From Verrucomicrobiales bacterium (GTDB lineage Bacteria > Verrucomicrobiota > Verrucomicrobiia > Verrucomicrobiales > DEV007), in NCBI GenBank assembly GCA_029213065.1, contig JARGPH010000016.1, positions 1 to 51,102 on the forward strand: a stretch of DNA of 51,102 nucleotides. Reading direction: 5' to 3'. Within the stretch, counting starts at the first letter, position 1, and each line of letters opens with the position of its first letter. Both the position numbers and the translations under genes were made by a program. Below the pieces are notes generated by a model. The model made no database searches, was not told where the DNA came from, and saw nothing but the letters and a program-made list of their open reading frames with translations. Shown one piece after another: positions 8,374 through 16,575 of the stretch.

Positions 8374-9162
8374 ATGCAAGAACTCACTCCTCAAGGTCAG
8401 GATATCATCAATGATATCGCAGCACGCTACAATCTCAGCATCGATTCGGCGGTCGATATGTTGTGCGCGGTGAACCGCGGCGGCGGCACCATGGCTCAGT
8501 TCAGCTGTCCGGAGCTGGGCAACGGCCAATGGATGAGTGGCGGGATGACGATGGTGAGTGACATGTTCAACAACAGCCTCAAGGCGACGGTCAACAATCT
8601 CTGCGGCGAACTTTCCAATGCGCTGGCAAATAATCAGATGTTTCCACCGCCCAAGGCGGGTTCAGGAGGCAACAACTGGTGGCCGGGAGATCTCGGAAAC
8701 CCTGCGAGTAGCGGCGGTCAGAACAACGTCCGCTACGCCTACTTCCCCCAAGCACAACGGCTCGCCGTCGAAACCGACGGTCAGGTCTCGCTCTTCGATA
8801 CTTTGAATCATCAAATCGGCGGAGTGAGCCAACAGCAGGGCGGCGGAAGCTCACTCACTTTTTCGAGTCAGTTCGGGACTGTTTCGACGCTCGATCTCCC
8901 GCTCATTTCAGGCCCGGCTCTGCAGGGCGATTCCCGGCCAACCAATTTTGCAGCACCGCCTGCGCCTCCGGAAGCCGCTCCGGCTCCGGTCGATCCGGTT
9001 GCTCCTGCTCAGGAAGCTCCGACTCCCGAAGCGCCCGCTCCCACCGGCAATTCAGATGAGATTTTCGGCCTTCTCGAAAAACTGGGAAGCCTACACCAGA
9101 GCGGCGTTCTCACCGATCAGGAGTTTGATGCGAAGAAGGCCGAGTTGCTGGGGCGACTTTGA
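8374..9162 (+). CDS. SHOCT-domain protein with glycine/proline-rich linker
   Basis: A 262-residue soluble protein from the ATG at 8374. The N-terminal 75 residues (LTPQGQDIINDIAARYNLSI, then AVDMLCAVNRGGGTMAQFSC) form a helical domain followed by GNGQWMSGGMTMVSDMFNN. The middle is Gly/Asn/Ser rich, and residues 192-225 are a Pro/Ala-rich linker. The last 35 residues (IFGLLEKLGSLHQSGVLTDQ, EFDAKKAELLGRL) are a classic SHOCT domain, a short C-terminal oligomerisation module. There is no signal peptide. Similar proteins with this N-terminal domain are hypothetical in other environmental bacteria. It stands alone, convergent with the GH16 gene. Role unknown; the SHOCT call is firm. Confidence 0.85.
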   Translation: MQELTPQGQDIINDIAARYNLSIDSAVDMLCAVNRGGGTMAQFSCPELGNGQWMSGGMTMVSDMFNNSLKATVNNLCGELSNALANNQMFPPPKAGSGGNNWWPGDLGNPASSGGQNNVRYAYFPQAQRLAVETDGQVSLFDTLNHQIGGVSQQQGGGSSLTFSSQFGTVSTLDLPLISGPALQGDSRPTNFAAPPAPPEAAPAPVDPVAPAQEAPTPEAPAPTGNSDEIFGLLEKLGSLHQSGVLTDQEFDAKKAELLGRL

Positions 9163-9238
9163 GAGGCGCTGGGATATTCGAACAGTCGAAGAGCGAGGTC
9201 AAGGCCCTCACCTACAAATGCAGGTCGCAAACCTGTAG

Positions 9239-9257
9239 CCGGGCACCGTGGTCCCGG
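9239..9257. terminator. Possible bidirectional hairpin between convergent genes
   Basis: CCGGG-c-ACC-gt-GGT-CCCGG (9239-9257) folds into a bulged hairpin of 8 pairs in the 174 bases between the stops of the SHOCT gene (9162) and the GH16 gene (9337). A second small stem, CAGGT/ACCTG, precedes it at about 9221-9235. No T tract follows, so termination is only a guess; it may be a dispersed REP-like palindrome. A shortened copy of the repeat at 92-162 follows at 9283-9317. Confidence 0.35.
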
Positions 9258-9336
9258 TCGGATGATCCGGGGTTTTCAAACCTTGGCGAGTGCTAAAGCT
9301 TGTCCTGCTTTTTGCGGCTGCCCCCTTCGAAGCCTT

Positions 9337-10893
9337 TCACTCACGTTCCCACACTCTCACGTAATCCACTTCCATCGAGGTGGGGAAGCCTTCAGCTGTC
9401 GCAGCACCGGGGACCGGCTTGATTTCCTGTCCCTTCCAACCGATGTGCGGGTGCCGCAATCCGAGGGACAAAGTGATGTTCATGGGCTCGTGCCAGTAGA
9501 GGTTTTCCTTCTTTGCGACTTCTTCCCCGTCGATATACCAGGTGATGGTTTCCGGAGTGACGTCGCAGCCGTAGACGTGAAAATCCTCGCGGGGATCCCA
9601 CGGAGCCACCCAGGCATTTTTGCATAAGTCAGGGTCTGTTCCGGGACGATGCCAGGTCACTTTCCCATTTTCATCAGCGAGGCGAAGATGCAGATTCATG
9701 TCGATGTGGTGAACGGAATCGCGAACGTTGGTATCATGATTTAATTCGTTCATTTGCAGCTCCACGAAATCGATCTCGCAGTAACGCACTTTGCCCGAAT
9801 ACTTTTTCCCATCGCTGTATACCCAGAACGCAGGGCAGGCACCGGGGAAAAGGTCGCAGCCTTTGATTCGCGCCTCGTAGTAGCCGTAGGTCATCTGCCT
9901 GTGCGAACGCAGGATTCCCGATTTGTAAAACAGTCGGGTCTGGTTCCGCAAGTGCGGTTCGTGAACCATCTTAATACCGAGTTTCCCTGATTCCAAATAG
10001 GTGTTTTCCGGTTCCCATGACCACGCGCCCCAACTTCCGGGATTGTTGTTCCACTTCGCCGGATTGATCCAGGCCGAATCGAACTCGTCGGATACCCCGG
10101 GAAGCAGTTTCCAGTCACCACTTTGTCCAAGCGGGCCATCGGGCAGCGACTCTGAAGCGGTCACGTCGGGAGGAACCGGCAGCATCGCGACGGCAACATT
10201 ATCGATCGTCATCGACGGCATTCTCGCCATCCCCTTCCCTTTGAACTGCGTCCAGACCAGCGCAAGCCAATCGCCGGGTTTCCCCGCCTCGCTGATTCCA
10301 AAACTCAGTTTAAAACTGCCGTTCCCCGTGATGGGATTCTCGACCGCAACGCGTCCTGCCGTTGCCCCCTTACCGGTCTTGATTCCGGGTATGGTCGGAG
10401 CCAGTTCCGGAAGCATCTTCTGAAACGTCACCTGCATATCGACATGCCCGTTGACCGCTTCGGTTCCTTCGAAGAGGTGAAAAAGGAGCCGGGTGTTCTC
10501 GTCAGCCGATTGGAAATCGCTTACCTCGAATGAAACTTCATACTGTCCCGCCACCGCAGACGAAGTATCGATGAAGGTGACGTAGCTTCGACTTCGCGAT
10601 TTTTCATACACCGGAATATGGGAGCCGATCACGAGCGCTCCGCCATCAATTGATCCGGGAGATTCCACCTCGGAAAAGTATTGCGAAGTCCCTCCATATT
10701 CTCCTGCGGCAAGGTTTGGAAACCCCGCCCCTTTCTTTCCATAGGACACGGAGGAGATGTTATTTTTGTCAGATCCATTCGCCGCGACATAAACCGGCGC
10801 CACCTCAAAGGTTTCCGAGTAAAGGGTATTCGCCCGGGAAAACGGACACACTATCAAAAACAGAATAGCGACCAACGAAATATTCATTTTCAT
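9337..10893 (-). CDS. Glycoside hydrolase family 16, kappa-carrageenase-like
   Basis: A 518-residue secreted protein with a signal peptide (MKMNISLVAILFLIVCPFSR, cut near ANT). Residues 22-240 are a beta-rich N-terminal domain, possibly carbohydrate-binding. The GH16 catalytic domain spans about 255-518. Its active site is YCEIDFVELQ, giving E373 (nucleophile), D375 and E378 (acid/base), in the beta-bulge form E-x-D-x-x-E. The sequence around it, ACPAFWVYS before and WDPREDFHVYGCDVTPETIT, ENLYWHEPMNITLSLGLRHP and TSMEVDYVRVW after, matches my memory of kappa-carrageenases (GH16 subfamily 17, which also holds furcellaran hydrolases). It is 23 bases downstream of a sulfatase gene, which fits degradation of a sulfated galactan. 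Agarase or porphyranase activity is less likely from these motifs. Confidence 0.85.
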   Translation of the reverse strand: MKMNISLVAILFLIVCPFSRANTLYSETFEVAPVYVAANGSDKNNISSVSYGKKGAGFPNLAAGEYGGTSQYFSEVESPGSIDGGALVIGSHIPVYEKSRSRSYVTFIDTSSAVAGQYEVSFEVSDFQSADENTRLLFHLFEGTEAVNGHVDMQVTFQKMLPELAPTIPGIKTGKGATAGRVAVENPITGNGSFKLSFGISEAGKPGDWLALVWTQFKGKGMARMPSMTIDNVAVAMLPVPPDVTASESLPDGPLGQSGDWKLLPGVSDEFDSAWINPAKWNNNPGSWGAWSWEPENTYLESGKLGIKMVHEPHLRNQTRLFYKSGILRSHRQMTYGYYEARIKGCDLFPGACPAFWVYSDGKKYSGKVRYCEIDFVELQMNELNHDTNVRDSVHHIDMNLHLRLADENGKVTWHRPGTDPDLCKNAWVAPWDPREDFHVYGCDVTPETITWYIDGEEVAKKENLYWHEPMNITLSLGLRHPHIGWKGQEIKPVPGAATAEGFPTSMEVDYVRVWERE

Positions 10894-10916
10894 ACAAGAT
10901 CGAAGTAAAACTCAAA

Positions 10917-12533
10917 TCACCATCCGAGAGTTTCGGCGAGATCCGTGTGTAGTTGAGAAACAATTTCAGGATGAGAATCGGCCACGTTGACAGTTTCGTT
11001 AGGGTCGTTTTCGTGATCAAAGAGCTCGACGAAGACCGGCTTCGCCTCCGGATTTCGCTGATCGCGCCAGAGCACGAGTCGATACCTATCCGAGCGAACG
11101 CTGTATCCCATGAGATGTTGCTCAAAGAGTTCACGATCCCAGGCATCGCCCTGTTGCTTTTGAATCCGGGTTTCCACCTCTGAAATAAGAGGACCGAAAT
11201 AGGTTTCCCGCATCTCCGGCGAAAGCGGATTCGCAGCCCACTCTCTCAGAGCCGGACTGGGGAACTGACTGATCGCGATCTTTTTCCACGGCTGATCCGG
11301 GTTTTCCAAAAGCGGTGCGAAACTCCGCCCTTCGAGACGTTCGAGCGGAGGCACCCCTGAGAGTTCGCAGAGCGTTGGAAAGATATCGACGAGTTCGACG
11401 AGCGCGTTGGTTGGTTCACCGGGGTGTTTCATCTCCGGCGTCCACGCAATCATGGGAACACGCGTCGCGATTTCATAATTCGTCGCCTTCCCCCAGATCC
11501 CCATTTCGCCGAGATGCCAACCGTGATCGCTCCAGACAATGATAATGGTGTCATCCCGAACCCCGGCCTCTTCCAGCGCCGCGATCGCCTTGCCAATCTG
11601 AGCGTCGACGTAGCTGACGCAGGCATAGTAGGCGTGCAGCAGGGTGCGGGAAAGGTCATCCCCGAGGGGCCCCGACTTGGGAATGCCATGACGGGTGCGG
11701 AGTTCAAAGGAGGCATGAAGCCCCACTGCAGCTCCGCCCTCGGGCCCTTCCGTTTGCGTCGCTAGAGCCAACTCATCACGATCATACAAGTCCCAGTATT
11801 TTTTTGGCGCGACCCAGTTGAGATGCGGGAGATGAAATCCGAGCGCCATGAAAAACGGCTTATCCCCTTCCGCGACCACTTCCTTCATCGTCGCGATTCC
11901 CAACTCGGTATTGAAGCCATCCTTGTAGACATGATCAGCAACATCGGCGCTTTCATAAGCGGGACCCGTCCCGAGCCCGCGCTTCGCGGCTTCGCCATAT
12001 TTGGCGATCATCTCCTTCTTGTTCTGCTGATGAATCGCGAGATTCTCTTCGAGCGCGTAGGGCTTTTTCAACCGCTTGAAAGGAAGTTTGGAGGGGTCGG
12101 GATCCCGTGACCACGCATGCTCATCGTCGTCGCCCTGATGATAGATTTTTCCCGTGTAGAAAGTCTCGTAGCCATGTGCCGCGAAATGCTGTGGCATCGT
12201 GACAATGTCAGGATTCAGCTCACGGATCTTCACGTAATTATGCGTGATCCCCGTCGTATCCGGGCGCGCCCCTGTCATGATACTGGCCCGTGACGGGGCG
12301 CAGATCGCCTCCTGACAATAGGCCCGGGCAAAGCGCCGACCTTCCGACGCGAGCTTGTCCAGGTTAGGGGAAATCACGGCCGGGGATCCGTAGCAACCAA
12401 GTTCAGGGCGGAGGTCATCAATCGCGATGAATAGAATATTCGGCTTCTTCGCTTTCTCTGCCGGAAAAGCCTCCGAAACAAGAAAAAGGCACAGAAGAAA
12501 GGCACACCCAAGAGGGTTAAGTCGATGACCCAA
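10917..12533 (-). CDS. Type I sulfatase, iduronate-2-sulfatase-like (S1_7 type)
   Basis: From TTG at 12533, 538 residues with a credible signal peptide (CAFLLCLFLVSEAFPA, then EKAKKPN). The only upstream ATG (12695) adds 54 residues of polar, non-signal-like sequence encoded by a structured repeat region, so I prefer TTG although its spacing to a purine stretch is poor. Metal-binding NILFIAIDDLRPELGCYG and active site CAPSRASIMTG (C-x-P-S-R, the cysteine becomes formylglycine) are intact; further metal or substrate residues appear at GKIYHQGDDDEHAW and VWSDHGWHLGEMGIWGKATN. The DDLRPELGCYG opening is typical of the iduronate-2-sulfatase branch, which also contains carrageenan sulfatases. It precedes the GH16 gene by 23 bases in the same operon. 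The activating enzyme is not in this window. Confidence 0.9.
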   Translation of the reverse strand: MGHRLNPLGCAFLLCLFLVSEAFPAEKAKKPNILFIAIDDLRPELGCYGSPAVISPNLDKLASEGRRFARAYCQEAICAPSRASIMTGARPDTTGITHNYVKIRELNPDIVTMPQHFAAHGYETFYTGKIYHQGDDDEHAWSRDPDPSKLPFKRLKKPYALEENLAIHQQNKKEMIAKYGEAAKRGLGTGPAYESADVADHVYKDGFNTELGIATMKEVVAEGDKPFFMALGFHLPHLNWVAPKKYWDLYDRDELALATQTEGPEGGAAVGLHASFELRTRHGIPKSGPLGDDLSRTLLHAYYACVSYVDAQIGKAIAALEEAGVRDDTIIIVWSDHGWHLGEMGIWGKATNYEIATRVPMIAWTPEMKHPGEPTNALVELVDIFPTLCELSGVPPLERLEGRSFAPLLENPDQPWKKIAISQFPSPALREWAANPLSPEMRETYFGPLISEVETRIQKQQGDAWDRELFEQHLMGYSVRSDRYRLVLWRDQRNPEAKPVFVELFDHENDPNETVNVADSHPEIVSQLHTDLAETLGW

Positions 12534-12690
12534 CCCTCTTAAGTGGCGCGCCAGTGAAGCGTTATCTGGTGGGCTGAATCGTCCCGATGAGCCGCGAACT
12601 CCGGTACAAAGCGAATCTCCCTTATCCCCTCGCTCGTCTGAGCCGCAACTCTTGTTTGGCTCACCAGATCTGCATTTTTCAAAAGGGGGT
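12510..12690. other. Structured non-coding element upstream of the sulfatase, including palindromic repeat copy A
   Basis: The region between the sulfatase TTG and the SHD1 gene (12534-12873) is not convincingly coding. It contains a perfect 9-bp stem AAGAGGGTT (12510-12518)/AACCCTCTT (12532-12540), a 10-bp palindrome TGGCGCGCCA (12544-12553), a long-range inverted repeat ATCTGGTGGGC (12564-12574)/GCTCACCAGAT (12659-12669, one mismatch), and a direct repeat TGAGCCGC(G)AACTC (12588-12601 and 12639-12651). The palindrome has a relative at 39212-39247. The rest, 12691-12873, shows no gene; promoters for both flanking genes must lie here. Confidence 0.5.
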
Positions 12691-12873
12691 GTCATAGTAT
12701 CCGGGGGTTGGTTTTAAACGTTATCGAAGACACGAGGCGCTTCCGATATCACTGCCGGTGATGAAAAAAGCTAACGGGACCGAGACACTTATTTTTCATA
12801 TTTCGCAGCATAAGTCCGGCTCTTTTTGCGCTTTTCAAATCGATCTCGCCTCGGCTATTCTCTGGAAAAATTC

Positions 12874-13749
12874 ATGAAGAAGCTTTCCCTTTCTCTCATC
12901 CCCGGAGGTGTCGGTCTCCTCAGCATCATCGCATCTCACGCCGGTGAGCTGCGCGACTGGACCAACAGCGCCGGCAAAACGATCTCCGCCGAAATGACTT
13001 CGCTTTCGGGCGAAGAGATCACTTTGAAAATGGAGAACGGACGTTCCTACACCCTGCCGTTAAGCAGCCTTTCAGGAGAGGACCAAACCTTCGCCAAAGC
13101 GGCACAGGCGGAAAAGGACGCGATCGCGAACGCGCCGAAGCCAAAGACGGAAACGCTCATGACGGTTCCCGGGAAACTGATCTTCCAGTCCGATTTTAAA
13201 GAAATGCCTGCCGGCTGGAGTTCCAACGTCGGAGACTGGTCAGCGAGTGAATCGGGACTCACCGGGACGGAGCGAGCGGCCGATGACCACGCCGCAGTCA
13301 TGAAAACAGCGATGCCGCTGAAAGATGTCATCATCGAATACGACGTTCTTTTAGGGAGCGGCAAGAGCGCCATGTTCGGGATCGACAACAATGACCACAT
13401 GTGTCGCGTCACCCTGACCGCGAACTCCTTTCAGGCACGCAAGGATGACAACGATCACGAAGGTCCCGACGAGAACAAGCCGTTCAACAACGTTTCCGAA
13501 GAGTTCGACAGGGAGGAATGGCACACGATTCGCATCGAACTTCTCGGTGAGGAAATGCTGGCCCAAACCGGAGATCATATCAGTCTCGGGAGCGACCCGC
13601 TTCTCGCAAAAGAGAAAGCGAAGTGGGGCTTTATTGTCGCAGGTGAAACGGTTGGCTTTCGCAATCTCACGATTTGGGAAGCACTCCCCAACGAAGCATG
13701 GGAGAAAACCGGCGCGCGTCTGAAGCGGAAATTGGAGGTCGAGGAATAG
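12874..13749 (+). CDS. Secreted SHD1-domain protein with beta-sandwich C-terminal domain
   Basis: A 291-residue protein from the ATG at 12874 (an upstream in-frame ATG at 12826 would spoil the signal). Residues 1-22 form a signal peptide (KKLSLSLIPGGVGLLSIIAS, cut near HAG). Residues 23-75 are an SHD1 (SLA1 homology domain 1) unit: RDWTNSAGKTISAEMTSLSG, then EITLKMENGRSYTLPLSSLS, common in Verrucomicrobiota and Planctomycetota exported proteins. The rest (LIFQSDFKEMPAGWSSNVGD, MFGIDNNDHMCRVTLTANSF, WGFIVAGETVGFRNLTIWEA) resembles the jelly-roll fold of DUF1080/3-keto-disaccharide hydrolases or concanavalin-like domains, without identifiable catalytic residues. It may bind carbohydrate or protein outside the cell. 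Confidence 0.8.
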   Translation: MKKLSLSLIPGGVGLLSIIASHAGELRDWTNSAGKTISAEMTSLSGEEITLKMENGRSYTLPLSSLSGEDQTFAKAAQAEKDAIANAPKPKTETLMTVPGKLIFQSDFKEMPAGWSSNVGDWSASESGLTGTERAADDHAAVMKTAMPLKDVIIEYDVLLGSGKSAMFGIDNNDHMCRVTLTANSFQARKDDNDHEGPDENKPFNNVSEEFDREEWHTIRIELLGEEMLAQTGDHISLGSDPLLAKEKAKWGFIVAGETVGFRNLTIWEALPNEAWEKTGARLKRKLEVEE

Positions 13750-13793
13750 ATCTCCCCTTTTCGCTTTTGTCAGGCGGCCAACCGCTCTCCCCT

Positions 13794-15182
13794 TTAATCC
13801 TCATCCGCCCCGCTCTCGCGGTCGAGAACGACACGAAAGCCGAGGATATCCAAGCGGTCATAGCTCTTAATCCAGCGCCGACCGGCCGATAGAATGTGGT
13901 TGCCATTGTTCGTTACATACGAGCCGCCCCGCACCGCTTTCTCATCGAGCATGTCGGCGTCCCAGTGACTCTCAGTCCACTCCCAGAGGTTGCCGCCGAG
14001 ATCTTTAATTCCCCAGTGACTGAGCGGAAACGATCCCACCGGTGCGGCTTTGCTATAGGCATCGGGCAGGAAGGGCGCCGCTCTTCTATCGTCATTCTCG
14101 GGACCACTGTAGTTACCTAGGACGGTCGCAGGCGGCCAGTCGATGCCCCAGGGATAGACGTCGCGAAGGGCATTGTGTTTTGACTTTGGCGGGGCATTCG
14201 CGTTCTCAAGTTGACCGATACCGATGGCGCAGCTCCACTCATGATCCGTCGGAAGGCGATAGCGGTCGCCGGGGCCGATCAAGCCTGCCTCCCGCTCCTT
14301 CAGGGTGAGCCATTCGCAGTAGGCTTTTGCCTCGTGCCAGTCGACTCCCGAGACAGGGTGGTTATCGAGGGAACTGTCATCAGGCGATTTCCAGCGAATC
14401 CCGGAAACCTCTCTGGAAAACGGGAGAAAGTCTTTAATTCTCGTCTCATGAACGCTGAAGAGAAGCGAACCCACCTCCCGGGTTCCTTCGAAAACAGGCA
14501 CGGGAACGAAAGACATTTCGAGGCTGTTCTTGAACTCAACCTTGAAATCTTTGGCGAAAATATTGTGACTCTGATAGAACTCCTGAGCAGCCGCGGGCTT
14601 CGAAACCGACTCAATTGCCGTCGCGATAACTCCTTCGGCGGGATCTGCCACTGCAGATGTTTTCTCACTTCCAAACCAGACAGCACCGCCACAAACCAGG
14701 GCGAGAACAGCAGAAGCCAGAGCGATCTTCTTCCCGGGAACCCGGGAAGCGGGTTTTGATTTTTTAAGCTCAGTAAGGAGTTCTGCTGACTCCGCGCTGG
14801 CAGGGTCGATCTCGAGAGATTTCCGTAAGAGTTCCTCAGCACGGACACGGGAAGTTTTATTCCCTGACTCTTTCCAGAGCCCCAGATGCGCTTTTCCACA
14901 ATCACGAAGCACACCGGAACGGTAGGGAGCCAGAGCAACGGCCTGCTCGAGCTCGACGATGGCCTCGTCATAGTTTTCGAAACTGAGAAAATTGCGACCT
15001 TTCTGAAGATGTTCTTCAAGCTTTTCGCAGACACGCTTCCAGCCTGCCTCGCTGAGTCCGGCCTTTCGAGCCATTTTCTCAAGAGTCTCCTCCGTTAACT
15101 GATCCCCCGGTTCAGCGAGTTGTATATCGAGGACCTTTCGCAGGAAATTGGTGAACTCGTCTGGATCAGGGTCATAGGCCAT
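13794..15182 (-). CDS. TPR-like membrane protein with FGE-like (SUMF1-fold) outer domain
   Basis: A 462-residue protein. Residues 1-150 are a helical TPR-like module and about 151-171 a membrane helix (KKIALASAVLALVCGGAVWF), both gaplessly aligned with the gene at 5466-6284. From about 215 on it is an FGE-sulfatase domain: NHPVSGVDWHEAKAYCEWLT, YRLPTDHEWSCAIG, VYPWGIDWPP, APVGSFPLSHWGIKDLGGNL, then WEWTESHWD and VRGGSYVTNN ending LGFRVV. The last block has no cysteines where true formylglycine-generating enzymes carry their copper-binding pair, so it is unlikely to activate sulfatases; related domains act as ligand or C-type-lectin-like modules. Topology: N-terminus inside, FGE-like domain outside. 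Function unknown. Confidence 0.85.
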   Translation of the reverse strand: MAYDPDPDEFTNFLRKVLDIQLAEPGDQLTEETLEKMARKAGLSEAGWKRVCEKLEEHLQKGRNFLSFENYDEAIVELEQAVALAPYRSGVLRDCGKAHLGLWKESGNKTSRVRAEELLRKSLEIDPASAESAELLTELKKSKPASRVPGKKIALASAVLALVCGGAVWFGSEKTSAVADPAEGVIATAIESVSKPAAAQEFYQSHNIFAKDFKVEFKNSLEMSFVPVPVFEGTREVGSLLFSVHETRIKDFLPFSREVSGIRWKSPDDSSLDNHPVSGVDWHEAKAYCEWLTLKEREAGLIGPGDRYRLPTDHEWSCAIGIGQLENANAPPKSKHNALRDVYPWGIDWPPATVLGNYSGPENDDRRAAPFLPDAYSKAAPVGSFPLSHWGIKDLGGNLWEWTESHWDADMLDEKAVRGGSYVTNNGNHILSAGRRWIKSYDRLDILGFRVVLDRESGADED

Positions 15183-15703
15183 GATCTGGCATTGTTAGAA
15201 ATTCGACAACCCGATGCAAGGGCAAAACTTGCGCGCTGTCACCGGGGAGACTTTGCGACGCATCAACCAGATCGGAAAAGATGAAGATAAAGATCGGCCT
15301 TCCCATCGAATCGTATTGAGCCTGTCCCTCGAAATACACTCCGAACGAATTGAATCCCGTGAAGTGCTCCTCGTTCTCACGCTGCCGAGCGGTTCGTTAC
15401 TTGTCAGGATATCCCGGGAACCCGGGCCCGAATCACCGCGCGTCGCATCTTTCAAAACCCTGAGAAATGCCCCCACGAACGGGTAAGGTTCAATCGCACG
15501 CAACCTTACCGTTCACCGGGTCTATCGCCTTCAGGACGACACCTGCTGAAGGTACATAAAAAAACGCCCTCGTCGTGAGACGGGAGCGTTTTTAAAAAAT
15601 CGCGTTGGAAGGTATTGTATCGGTATTTTCGAGGGTCGCCTGAAAACTGCGTTTCGTGATCACAGATCAATCCTCAGAGGATTGATTCAAGCAGCGACTC
15701 TCC
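15183..15703. other. 521-base intergenic region between FGE-like gene and marR
   Basis: No well-supported gene. A plus-strand reading from 15214 to 15486 (90 codons, no stop) has middling codon use but no recognisable domain or ribosome site; it may be a decayed or spurious frame. The 3' part holds the terminator at 15560-15593. A small imperfect inverted repeat ATCAATCCTCAGAGGATTGAT (15666-15686) lies 18 bases before the marR stop. Confidence 0.45.
15560..15593 (-). terminator. Rho-independent terminator (works in both directions)
   Basis: AAAAACGCCCTCG (15560-15572) pairs with CGGGAGCGTTTTT (15581-15593) across an 8-base loop with one mismatch and one G-T pair. Read on the minus strand a run of seven T follows, so it terminates the marR transcript 110 bases past its stop; on the plus strand five T follow. 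Confidence 0.8.
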
Positions 15704-16162
15704 TTAAACCGATGCTAAAAATTCACGCAACTGCGTGTAAATAGGCTGGATCGCTTCGTCGTCACCACTCTCTTGAGCCACCATTACCTGCGAAATGCTG
15801 TCGGCAATAATGTTACGGAGACGGCTAACAAGCTCGATACCTTTGCGGGTGATCTGGACCATGACCTTGCGACGGTCGTCAGCAGCGTGAAGGCGCTGAA
15901 CGTAACCGAGCTTCTCAAGGCGATCGACCAGACCTGTGGCAGCTGCCGTCGAGTGACCCATCTTCTTGGAGATGTCAGTCATTGTCAGGTAGTCCTCATT
16001 GGCCAGGTAGCCGAGCAGGAAAAATTGGGCGTAGGAAATATTCCCCTGATTCAATTCCTTCGAGAGATCGAGTAGGAAAGAACGTTGGGCGAACATAATG
16101 AAGTCGGCCAGCCTGTCGGCATTAGGATCGACCTCAACAACTCTGTCTTCTTGTGTTTGCAT
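15704..16162 (-). CDS. MarR-family transcriptional regulator
   Basis: A 152-residue winged-helix regulator. The ATG at 16162 is preceded by GGAGGT with 8-base spacing (16171-16176), so the 21-residue longer reading is rejected. The middle shows YAQFFLLGYLANEDYLTMTD, ISKKMGHSTAAATGLVDRLE and KLGYVQRLHAADDRRKVMVQ, i.e. helices of the MarR HTH plus the D-x-R beta-wing. MarR proteins are dimers that repress genes until a small ligand binds. It is divergent from the gene at 16576 across 413 bases of AT-rich DNA, and probably controls itself. The target is unknown; no transporter or oxidoreductase sits beside it. Confidence 0.92.
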   Translation of the reverse strand: MQTQEDRVVEVDPNADRLADFIMFAQRSFLLDLSKELNQGNISYAQFFLLGYLANEDYLTMTDISKKMGHSTAAATGLVDRLEKLGYVQRLHAADDRRKVMVQITRKGIELVSRLRNIIADSISQVMVAQESGDDEAIQPIYTQLREFLASV

Positions 16163-16575
16163 AATAATAAACCTCCGGGCGATTTTTTTGTTAATTTTTA
16201 GGAAGTAAAGATAGTTTAAACCCATTCAGGGTCCTCTTGCAATCGATTTGTTATAAATTTCATAAAATCCATACAAATAAATTCTTCAGACCACGTAAAT
16301 ATACTAAATACTTCGCATTCTTTTGCTAATTTCGCAATATTAAATTGTAAATCTGCATTGATTTTCAAAAGTGCGACAATTTCCGGCGAATGGCGAGACT
16401 ATTCTGCGATAAAGGGGCCTTCCTCATTTTTCAGTGGAGTCTCGCAAAGCTGCCTTTAGATTCGATTATCAAGAAGTCTGACATTCATCAGGCCGAGAAA
16501 GTTCAATGGAACTTCGAGATACGGGGTTACTGGTCTTCAGTAATCCCATGGCTTGGAAAGACTGCCGAAAGAACG
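16163..16575. promoter_or_regulatory. AT-rich divergent promoter region of marR
   Basis: 413 bases between marR and the acidic protein gene. Bases 16180-16390 are far more AT-rich than the rest of the window. A palindrome GTTTAAAC (16214-16221) lies 52 bases before the marR start, and on the minus strand TTGCAA, 18 bases, TAAACT is a weak sigma70-like pair that overlaps it, a reasonable autoregulatory operator. This is inference; an in-frame upstream ATG for the next gene at 16390 is considered too early. Confidence 0.35.

Noticed and set aside
12534-12695. N-terminal extension of the sulfatase from ATG 12695
   Set aside because: Translated sequence is not signal-like and the DNA is a structured repeat region; TTG at 12533 gives a normal signal peptide.
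15214-15486. Possible 90-residue plus-strand protein
   Set aside because: Codon use is not absurd, but there is no ribosome site, domain or neighbour support; left as an intergenic remark.
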